Origin: Brachypterus glaber | Taxonomy: Eukaryota; Arthropoda; Insecta; Coleoptera; Kateretidae | Length of the DNA stretch: 64,000 nucleotides | Assembly: GCA_958510825.1 (NCBI GenBank) | Contig: OY294046.1 | Location: forward strand, 3,038,001 to 3,102,000 | Reading direction: 5' to 3' | Part shown: one piece after another, positions 43,086 through 51,717 of the stretch | Numbering within the stretch: the stretch's first letter is position 1 | Layout: every line of letters starts with the position of its first letter | Position numbers and translations under genes: made by a program | The notes under the pieces: generated by a model | Database searches by the model: none | What the model saw: only the letters and a program-made list of their open reading frames with translations | Told to the model about the DNA's origin: nothing

Positions 43086-43303
43086 GCTCTATATAATTTT
43101 TTGTCTTGGCGGGTTTTTGACGACTTTGGAAATTTAAAATTTATTGAAGTCATGAGTCCCTAAAATATTTATTTAATGTTCTTCAAATATGAATTTTTAA
43201 ACATGATTTTAATTCAGTGCCGTGGAATCACCCCTAAATACAATACATTTATAAAGATATTACATTTAAAAACAATATATGCCCAACTCGTATCTTTAAC
43301 TGT
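43086..43303. other. Left flank of the satellite
   Basis: No gene. The start of the first satellite unit is preceded by unrelated AT-rich DNA. Confidence 0.4.
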
Positions 43304-44697
43304 TGTTTTGTCTGCTTTATATGTAGAAACGTTTTTCTCGCACTTAGCATGCAACTCACGGACAAGGTTTCGTACTTCCAGCATTTTATTGACACAATGC
43401 GTTTTCTTTGGGTTTTGTCTGCTTTATATGTAGAAACGTTTTTCTCGCACTTAGCATGCAACTCACGGGCAAGGTTTCGTACTTCCAGCATTTTATTGAC
43501 ACAATGCGTTTTCTTTAGGTTTTGTCTGCTTTATATGTAGAAACGTTTTTCTCGCACTTAGCATGCAACTCACGGACAAGGTTTCGTACTTCCAGCATTT
43601 TATTGACACAATGCGTTTTCTTTGGGTTTTGTCTGCTTTATATGTAGAAACGTTTTTCTTGCACTTAGCATGCAACTCACGGGCAAGGTTTCGTACTTCC
43701 AGCATTTTATTGACACAATGCGTTTTCTTTGGGGTTTGTCTGCTTTATATGTAGAAACGTTTTTCTCGCACTTAGCATGCAACTCACGGGCAAGGTTTCG
43801 TACTTCCAGCATTTTATTGACACAATGCGTTTTCTTTAGGTTTTGTCTGCTTTATATGTAGAAACGTTTTTCTCGCATTTAGCATGCAACTCACGGGCAA
43901 GGTTTCGTACTTCCAGCATTTTATTGACACAATGCGTTTTCTTTAGGTTTTGTCTGCTTTATATGTAGAAACGTTTTTCTCGCACTTAGCATGCAACTCA
44001 GGGGCAAGGTTTCGTACTTCCAGCATTTTATTGACACAATGCGTTTTCTTTGGGTTTTGTCTGCTTTATATGTAGAAACGTTTTTCTCGCACTTAGCATG
44101 CAACTCACGGGCAAGGTTTCGTACTTCCAGCATTTTATTGACACAATGCGTTTTCTTTGGGTTTTGTCTGCTTTATATGTAGAAACGTTTTTCTCGCACT
44201 TAGCATGCAACTCACGGGCAAGGTTTCGTACTTCCAGCATTTTATTGACACAATGCGTTTTCTTTAGGTTTTGTCTACTTTATATGTAGAAACGTTTTTC
44301 TCGCACTTAGCATGCAACTCAGGGGCAAGGTTTCGTACTTCCAGCATTTTATTGACACAATGCGTTTTCTTTGGGTTTTGTCTGCTTTATATGTAGAAAC
44401 GTTTTTCTCGCACTTAGCATGCAACTCACGGGCAAGGTTTCGTACTTGCAGCATTTTATTGACACAATGCGTTTTCTTTGGGTTTTGTCTGCTTTATATG
44501 TAGAAACGTTTTTCTCGCACTTAGCATGCAACTCACGGGCAAGGTTTCGTACTTGCAGCATTTTATTGACACAATGCGTTTTCTTTGGGTTTTGTCTGCT
44601 TTATATGTAGAAACGTTTTTCTCGCACTTAGCATGCAACTCACGGGCAAGGTTTCGTACTTCCAGCATTTTATTGACACAATGCGTTTTCTTTGGGT
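43304..44697 (+). repeat. 107-bp satellite array, 13 units
   Basis: Thirteen head-to-tail copies of a 107-bp unit containing TCTGCTTTATATGTAGAAAC, CTCGCACTTAGCATGCAACT and CAGCATTTTATTGACACAAT. Units differ by a few bases (CACGGAC/CACGGGC/CAGGGGC, TTCCAGC/TTGCAGC, TTTAGG/TTTGGG). The markers repeat every third unit in the right half (321 bp). Since 107 is not divisible by 3, apparent 60-80-residue frames on both strands are by-products. The array ends abruptly at GGGTTTCCTAAGAG. Confidence 0.96.
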
Positions 44698-44732
44698 TTC
44701 CTAAGAGACTTTGGTTATCTGGGAGGTTTATA

Positions 44733-44853
44733 ATTTTTTAAGTGTTACGTAACATTTTTACTGACACCCACCTCTAAAACGCGGCGTAACGTTTTCGAGA
44801 CCCCTCACCCCCCCCCCCCCCCTAGAGCTTTACGTAATACTTGAACGTTCCCA
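44733..44853. mobile_element. Family F relative
   Basis: AAGTGTTACGTAACATTTTT at the left and TTTACGTAATACTTGAACGT plus TCCC at the right, with a long C run between. An inverted relative with ACGTTACGCCGCGTTAC is at 49215-49275. Confidence 0.65.
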
Positions 44854-44929
44854 AGCGTGCGGAAAGTTCGCATAATATCCTAGACAATTGATTATTTTTT
44901 ATGTACAAAATTGATTATTTTTTATGTAA

Positions 44930-45105
44930 AAAATGAAAAATAATGTCAGTAATGTCTAGTAATGTAAAATAATGTCGATCTAGTAGATAATGTCGGAATT
45001 AATGTCTGAGTTATGCCGAATAATGTCAAGTAATGTCAAGTAATTTCAAGTAATGTCATGGATTGTCAAGTAATGTCAGGTAATGTCAAGTTATGTCGGC
45101 CAAGC
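44930..45105 (+). repeat. Irregular ~10-bp tandem repeat (TAATGTCAAG)n
   Basis: About fifteen diverged units of TAATGTC(A/G)AG type, for example TAATGTCAAGTAATGTCAAG at 45022. Confidence 0.8.
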
Positions 45106-45202
45106 GTACATGTACTGTCAAAGGTGAGACACCCCTACTAAACAGAATAAATATTAATATTACTAGGTACTGTAGTACCTACTACTAGTACTACTACTAC
45201 TA

Positions 45203-45626
45203 CACGGAAAGAAATTAGTGGGCTCTGCGCTATACATTATAAGATATTTGGTAACAGTGGCAAATTATAGTGATTTAAGCTATAGATTATAAGGGACACA
45301 TTAACTAATAATGTTAAAAATAAATTGGAAACGATTATATATATTACAGACACGATTATATTTATTACAGGCACTATTATAAATTTACAGAAATTTTATT
45401 ATATTATAAAAATTATTAGCACGGACAATAATTAAATCTATTTAAGCTATAAATGCCATACTATTTGTTATATTTTATTATTCACTAAACAATTAAAGTA
45501 TTTCATATAAATTTTTACACTGACTGCCATAATTGTAAGAGAAAGCCTTGTATTTATATAATAAGCGATTATAATTTGCTTGGTATATGTGTTATAGCGC
45601 TCCTAGCTATAATTTTTTTTTCCGTG
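45203..45626. mobile_element. MITE with CACGGAAA ends, TA duplication
   Basis: CACGGAAAGAAATTAG at the left, TTTTTTTTCCGTG at the right, TA on both sides, inserted in a TAC-rich microsatellite (45178-45202 and TAGTAGTA after). Inner GCTATA/TATAGC and GCGCT/AGCGC blocks are inverted. Central part is AT-rich. Confidence 0.75.
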
Positions 45627-45628
45627 TA

Positions 45629-46445
45629 TAGTAGTAAAATCTTACCTATTTTTAAAAAACTGTTATTCCAATATACCCATATATAACTACTTTAAATACA
45701 TTTTTTACACTATTTTGTTGATGTTAACACTGTTTCATTTGCATTGTAAAATTCACTCCGATAAAAAAGATGTTTTTATTTACAAAGTTGTGACGAGGCT
45801 GGTGATGAACCCGAGATTAAAAACCCGAGTCTATATTTAACAATCTTAAGAATAACAAACAATATATAATATAATAAAATGTGCTCAACATGTATCCAAA
45901 TAATGTTAAATTGGGTACTTAAGTTCTATTTTATCTGTCCCTAAAATTTTAGACTTTGATTAGTATGGAGCAAAAAAAATATTTTTAATTATTTTTTTGC
46001 ACGACCAAGACTAAAACCTAATTTTACGCTTTCATTTTCGGGACTAAACTTGCCGTTTTTCTCCCAAGGGAATAAAAATCACGGCAACCTTGATAATATT
46101 AAAGTATTATACTAACTATGTACTTTGCTGGTTCAAAAATTAGGTTTGGTGATGTTTTGTAATAAATTAGCGATTCAAAACAATTTATTTGATTTTAACA
46201 AAGAAAACCTTTAAAAATAACATTGTTATAACAATTTATACATAACTTAAAATTTATCATCTTCGTCCATTTTTTTTTGACGTTTGTGTCAACCATATTA
46301 AAAAACAATTGAAATCGAGATAGCCGTGAAACTGACTTTTCGAAATTTACAGGCATCTTGATTAAATTACGAAAATAAAACAACCGATTTTAGACGCATG
46401 GTTTTTAATTTTAATTTTATTTACCTACCTAAATTATGTTTGGTC
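45629..46445. other. Intergenic stretch
   Basis: No gene recognised; the 62-residue minus frame at 46195-46383 has no known domain. Confidence 0.4.
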
Positions 46446-46607
46446 CTGCAAAAAATAGTGATATACCTCAGGAATAAACGTGGCTGTTTTAGTCCCTTGC
46501 ATTTTTGTTTCCCTCGCTCGCTACGCTCGCTCAAGAAACACTCATGCAGCGGGACTAAAACAGCCAGTTTAGTCCCTTGGTATATAAATAACTATTTTTT
46601 GCATTTT
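46446..46607. mobile_element. Hairpin element around GGCTGTTTTAGTCCC
   Basis: GCAAAAAATAGTGATATACC and inverse near 46595; inner GGCTGTTTTAGTCCCTTGCA with CGGGACTAAAACAGCC; centre GCTCGCTACGCTCGC. A bulged stem of about 160 bp. Confidence 0.7.
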
Positions 46608-46860
46608 TCTTTCCAATCTAGGTAAATATTTATTATTTATTTTTTAACTCTTTTTATTTTAATTATTTATTTTTCCTATTATTTGTTTACTTATACTATT
46701 CACAGCGCCTGCGCTAGAATAGTATTATACGGTAGTTTCGAATTTTCAAAAATCGTCCTTGACAAAAAATTCTTGGATATAAATTTGTTCCATGAAAAAA
46801 TAAGCATTGGTTTTTAATGTCCGTCTGTCCGTCCAATGTCACGTTTTTGTGTGCACGGTA

Positions 46861-46993
46861 AAGGAACGTTCAAGTATTACGTAACGCTCCTAGGGGGGGG
46901 TGGGGGTCATTTTGGAGTGTTACGCCCATTTTAATGGGGGGATCGGGGTTCAATAAGATAAAAATTTGCGTTACGTAATACTTGAACGTTCCC
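46861..46993. mobile_element. Family F MITE, full copy
   Basis: GGAACGTTCAAGTATTACGT to inverse ACGTAATACTTGAACGTTCC, 133 bp with the usual G-rich centre. Confidence 0.85.
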
Positions 46994-47296
46994 ATAGCTA
47001 TAATTTTATTTTTGTTTATTTTTAATAATTAAAAAAAAAGTTTTTACTCCACTCTATTAGATATTTAAATGAATATTTAATTAAGTTGTACCACCAGAAA
47101 CTTAAATGGTCACTAACCTTTTTTTAAAAGGTTTTTATTACTTACCGTTTGGCCCTATTTTTATTCCAAATTTTACCATATTTCTTCCATAATCCATTCG
47201 GTGCCATGAAATTTTTATTATTTTATTTATTTATCGAGAATTTGCAAAAAATTTAATATTTTCCAATTTGAAACGTGTGGACAACCACAAGGTATT

Positions 47297-47764
47297 ATGC
47301 GACTGCGACGCAGTTTTCACTTGTACAGTACCGGTTCAGGTTTATTTGATGCTGATATTGGCGAACTTTTTAATAAAGATAAATCTAAACCAATCAAAAC
47401 TGACCCGGTAGGGTATTTCAAAAAACACATTTTTTTCAGTTTTAAATCTCCCCCTCGTGTCGTGAAAAATACCATTCAACAAAATTCTGTGCCAAATTTC
47501 AGCTTAAAAAAAATTAATTTAGAGTCCACTTCATTTAAAAATAAAAAAAAAATTAAGACGCTATTTTTTTGTAATCCATTATATTGTACAAAATACAAAA
47601 ATTTGAGTCTGTACCAAATTTCATTTCAAACAAATAAAATTTGGCAAGCACTAAAGTACCTAGGTACCGAGGTAGCTACTTCGTTTGAACATAAAATAAA
47701 AAAAATTCATTTATTTTATTATATTAATTTATTTATTTATGTACAATTTACTACAGAGTCATAG
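47297..47764 (+). other. Open reading frame of 155 codons, probably not a gene
   Basis: Starts MRLRRSFHLYSTGSGLFDAD and runs to 47764. Lys/Phe/Asn-rich, as expected of chance frames in AT-rich DNA, with a duplicated phrase (CCAAATTTCA). No domain recognised and no splice context. A stem GAGAGCCCC...GGGGCTCTC lies just past its stop (47765-47808). Confidence 0.15.
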
Positions 47765-47808
47765 AGAGCCCCAAATAAGCTTTTGGCTTGTGCTAGGGGC
47801 TCTCCATT
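47765..47808. repeat. Small hairpin GAGAGCCCC/GGGGCTCTC
   Basis: Nine-base perfect outer stem plus inner AAGC/GCTT pairing. It may be the 3' end of an unrecognised element. Confidence 0.5.
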
Positions 47809-47893
47809 AATTTTGTTATAAATATTCCAAATCGTATGTGTTCAGTTTACAATAATTTCACGTCCAAATTTAAAATTTTCGCTTTCCTCCAGA

Positions 47894-48075
47894 TAGAAAA
47901 AACCGATTCCTTGAACCAAGGACACGTGTCTTTGGATATGTTCAAAGCCATATTCTCTTGTTTCAATGCTGGAATTTTCTTGAACCAAAGTCAATGCCAG
48001 CCTTGAAACAAGAGAATATGGCTTTGAACATATCCAAAGACACGTGTCCTTGGTTCAAGGAATCCGTTTTTTCTA
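47894..48075. mobile_element. Near-perfect hairpin MITE, ~85-bp arms
   Basis: TAGAAAAAACCGATTCCTTG, AACCAAGGACACGTGTC and ATATTCTCTTGTTTCAA are followed by their inverses with almost no mismatch. Central TTGAACCAAAGTCAATG. Likely recent. Confidence 0.85.
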
Positions 48076-48588
48076 TGCATTGCTACACTCTTTCCCTGTA
48101 TCTCATTCTGATACTCCCTTTCCCAATATTTTAATAATATTTACAGTACATTTTGTATTTATAAATTATTTTAAAAAATATGGACATTGGCTTTTAAAAG
48201 TCTGGATAAAATAAACTATTATAGTTTTTTTTTATGACGACTAAAAGGAATAGAAATTCCAGGGCAGTGCACATGTGTTCCGATATTTTAAATAATACAA
48301 ATGAAATGCGCCGCAGGTAAATATTTTGAGGTTTTCAACTACAGATACATAAACTTGTTGATTTTAGACCATTTAACTAACAGAGTTCTACAATTTTGGA
48401 TATTTTTAAGTTATTTTTAAATCGGGATCTAACAGAGACATGGAAATAGGCCTCAGGGACATTTTTTGTCCAAGTCGGGCCAACGAGGGGCCAACAGCGT
48501 TATGCGATGATCGTTTGAAATTACTTTCCCGATCAGCGGCCACCTGACAATTGCTTGTTGGGAAGCTAGCACTGAATTAGGTAGTAGG
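48076..48588. other. Intergenic stretch
   Basis: No gene or clear repeat. Confidence 0.4.
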
Positions 48589-48937
48589 AATAGTTATTTA
48601 TGGTACTAGTGGGTAAAGTAAGATATTGCCCATGAGAAAATTAACCTGCGAGGCGTCAGCCAAGCAGGTTAATTTTCGAGAGGGCAATATCGGTTTACCC
48701 ATGAGTGCCATACAAGGTTTTATCCAATAAATAGCTAAGGAATTCATATTTTTATTAAAAATTTTAATGACATTTACAAGAAAATAATTTGACAAGTGAC
48801 AGTTGAGTGGGTAAAATAAATAATTATCCACTCAATAAAGTAAAAGCCACGCAGGGGTTATTATTGAGTTTATCTATTTAGAATAAAGCTGGTAATTGTC
48901 TTATTATCTGTATGTATTGGATAAAAAATAATAGTTT
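48589..48937 (+). mobile_element. Family H element, copy 1
   Basis: Shares about 320 bp with the inverted copy at 56671-56992. Contains a strong stem: ATATTGCCCATGAGAAAATT / AATTTTCGAGAGGGCAATAT around GGCGTCAGCC, with AACCTGC / GCAGGTT. The right part holds CTCAATAAAGTAAAAGCCAC and ATTGAGTTTATCTATTTA. Confidence 0.82.
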
Positions 48938-49214
48938 TATATTTCTATTTAATACTAGTAGAGACATCTACCTAATACTATTATAAAAGCTCACAGATAT
49001 CTATTTGCTAGTAGATAAAAATAGATTTTTAATGCCAGAACAATAGATACAAACAAAATATTATTCTTTAAATGCACGCGCTAAAATGTACATACAATTC
49101 GTTGCAAAGTCATGGCAAAAATTACTATAAGTAGAGTGGGTAAGTAGGGTGAAGCAGCTACTCCTAGGACTAAGAATTCTCAATGCTTAAGCCCCGAAAT
49201 TTCAGGGCAAGTCA
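48938..49214. other. Intergenic stretch
   Basis: No gene or repeat recognised. Confidence 0.4.
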
Positions 49215-49275
49215 ACGAAAACGTTACGCCGCGTTACAGAGGGGGGTGGGTGACAGTACAAATGTTACGTAACGC
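49215..49275. mobile_element. Family F relative, fragment
   Basis: ACGTTACGCCGCGTTACAGA followed by GGGGGGTGGGTGACAGTACA and ATGTTACGTAACGC. Inverse of part of 44733-44853. Confidence 0.6.
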
Positions 49276-49414
49276 TTAAAAAATTATAAACTTATAAAAT
49301 GTTTATTGGATCACGTTTTTAACAATGATCTAGGCCTAAGATACCGATTCGTTGCAAATTTTAATGCACACGGCGCGCCGCGGCGTTCACTAAATCCTCT
49401 AAACAAAAAAAAAA

Positions 49415-49520
49415 TAGAGATGGAAAACCATTGGCAATAACCGGTTTTCGGTTAACCGGTTGCGGAAATTACCTCAGACCGGTTTTTGGTTAAAACACGG
49501 AAGCAATAACCGGTTTAACC
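49415..49520. repeat. Cluster of AACCGGTT motifs
   Basis: ATAACCGGTTTTCGGTTAACC and further ACCGGT copies occur six times in about 100 bp. The same CGGTT word recurs in the array at 54780-56420. Confidence 0.6.
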
Positions 49521-49579
49521 TTAAAGCAAAATTTCCTTTCAATTTCTTTACTTTTTGTAAAAAAAATGAATTTTACGTG

Positions 49580-49669
49580 GGAGGTCTTGAAAATGTTACG
49601 CCACGTTACATGGGGGGGGGGGGGTAAAAAATGGCCAAATTTTGCGTTACGTAATACTTGAACGTTCCC
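49580..49669. mobile_element. Family F fragment
   Basis: GTTACGCCACGTTACATGGG, a G run, then GCGTTACGTAATACTTGAAC and GTTCCC. Confidence 0.7.
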
Positions 49670-49833
49670 TATGTCCATTTTATTGTGTTTTCACTTTTGT
49701 GGTTTTTTATAAAAATCACAAAAACTCTTTGAGTTAGTTGAGTTTTTTTTACTGTGACTTTTAAAAACAAAATGAAGGCGCCTATAATTATTTTTTCTAT
49801 TCTTAAACTTGTTAAGTAATTAATTTTCCTACC

Positions 49834-49953
49834 CCCCTATTAGGGGGGGTAGCCAAAATACGAAATCTCTATAATTATAGAGATTAGATTATAATCTATA
49901 ATAACGCGAGAATTTTGGTGCAATTTGCGTTACGTAATACTTGAACGTTCCCT
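49834..49953. mobile_element. Family F relative, right part
   Basis: GGTAGCCAAAATACGAAATC, ACGCGAGAATTTTGG, then GCGTTACGTAATACTTGAAC and GTTCCC; same layout as the right half of 26695-27101. Confidence 0.7.
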
Positions 49954-50204
49954 AAGGGTCGGAGCAACTTACATAAAACGTAAAAATCCTGTTTTACAAA
50001 TTCAACTAAAACCAGAAGATAAAAAAACTCATTAGCATGTTAACCTGCTAACACCAGCAGTGCTAGGCTATGCGGCTTTGGGGAAGCCCAGCAAAAACAA
50101 AAGTGACTTGTTGAGAATCCACGGTTAGTTGCTAGCCTTCGTGAAGGTCTTTTCTAAGTGGCTACTAAGAATGAAAAGATACAATGTACACCAACACTAC
50201 TATT

Positions 50205-51247
50205 AAGGGAGATTATCTCAGCGGTCTAAGGCATCGATATAGCATTGACACTGAGCTAACCCAGGTAGCAAGGGATGTTATATTACAAGAAATTAACATC
50301 ACTTTTGGGTGTATTTTTAAACTAAATCATAACATCACATAATATTGAAAAATAACATGTATTTAACATCACATTTGCAACGTAACACGTGTGACGTGAC
50401 AACCATGTTATTAAATAACAAATATTTAGCAACGCTGTGAATATATCGCATGTCACATATTAACGTGGCTTTCACGTGAATGTCATGTTATTTTGCTTCT
50501 CACCGACGTTCGAAGCAAAAAAATCGATATAAGATGATGTTGATAGAGTAAATTATTATAAGGAAATTGTATACACATTATACGATTTCCAATGGATAGG
50601 GGACTGCCGGGCTTCTCAAGACCACGGACACGGATTAAAGGATATATTCTCCGCTTATTCTGCAATTTCGTATTTAGAATCTATCTGTTTCAATCTGTGA
50701 TTGTTTCAATTACTGATTGATTTTAAATCCGATTTTTTTTATAGGGTTATAGCGTTTTTAATGGTTTTAATTTAGAAAAAGCTAATGTCCTAAAATATTA
50801 TTTAAATATTAAAGTAGAGGCATCCATAAGATATTAGATATAACAGGAATGTGGATTTATGATGTCACAAACACGTTATTTTCGGGATGTCATTGTGTGA
50901 TGTTATTAGGGGCGGACTTAGGACATCCCCAAAATGCTACATTCTTGTTAAATGAGACTACAATCTTAACATCACATGTCACATATTAACGTGACTTTCA
51001 CGTGAATTTCATGTTATTTTGCTACCTGGGAATGATCGTGAGTTCAAACCTCACTGGCACCGATTGCCTTTTTCAGTTAATTAATAATTGAAATTTGGCG
51101 AAGGCGTACTCCCTAGATATATTGGTTCGAAAGTCAATTGGTTCCCTCTACTACTAGCCCACACAAGTCCTGGACTTAGGGGATGCTTAATTAAGTAGAA
51201 TAGTACGAGGTTAAAAATAAACATAAACATAAAAATAAACATAAACT
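50205..51247 (+). mobile_element. tRNA-derived SINE split by a family B element
   Basis: The tRNA-like head with A-box region CAGCGGTCTAAGG is at 50205-50257. The B box GTTCAAACC and body (TTTTTCAGTTAATTAATAAT, CCACACAAGTCCTGGACTTA, GATGCTTAATTAAGTAGAAT) resume at 51033. The tail is (AAACAT)n-like near 51216-51247. Family B copy 2 fills 50260-51030. The body matches the SINE at 39209-39476, but the head is a different tRNA-like sequence. Confidence 0.85.
50260..51030 (-). mobile_element. Family B element, copy 2 (AA duplication), nested in SINE
   Basis: Starts CCCAGGTAGCAAGGGATG and ends ATTTTGCTACCTGGG; AA on both sides (50258-50259, 51031-51032). 771 bp, inverted relative to copies 1 and 3. 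It separates the A and B boxes of the SINE. Confidence 0.9.
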
Positions 51248-51541
51248 TAACACACCAAGGTATAGTCAACGAACTAATAACTCTTCTCTCTAGAATAGGC
51301 ATTTCATTTGTAAAAATTGACAAAAACTGTCAAAAACGTAGCCAACATATACATTTGTCTGTCTTACTCGCACAGGATTGTTCTAACAGACACAACAATA
51401 CCAGTTACTGGTAATTCTTATTGTTCAGGCCTGAATATACCTACTATTTGTTTACAAACAAACCGAGATGTTGGCGATACTTTATTTTAACGGTATACGT
51501 TTTCTAGAAAGAAGTTATTAGTTCGTTGGGTATAGTGTTAA
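51247..51541. mobile_element. MITE with TTAACAC..CAACGAACTAATAAC arms
   Basis: CAACGAACTAATAAC and TCTAGAA on the left, TTCTAGAAAGAAGTTATTAG and GTTCGTTG on the right; ends TTAACACACC / GGTATAGTGTTAA. It abuts the tail of the SINE. Confidence 0.72.
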
Positions 51542-51717
51542 AGTAGAGGAAAGTCGCCTAAAATACGTCACACACATTGGCAAAAATTCATACACTACAT
51601 ACCCCGTTTCTCGCGTTATTAAAGGCTGTAGAGATTTTATATTTTGGCTACAGGGGGGGGGGGGTCAATTTTATGAGGTTGCTAAAATTGAATATGATAA
51701 TCAAAATTTTCTAACTC

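Noticed and set aside
43304..44697. CRISPR array
   Set aside because: Contiguous 107-bp units with no spacers in a eukaryotic genome; a satellite.
43249..44741. Repeated 60-87-residue frames on both strands of the satellite
   Set aside because: They arise from a 107-bp unit that changes frame each repeat; no codon bias or domain.
47297..47764. 155-codon open frame as a new gene
   Set aside because: Composition is that of AT-rich non-coding DNA, with no domain, no splice signals in frame and a duplicated phrase; kept only as low-confidence feature.
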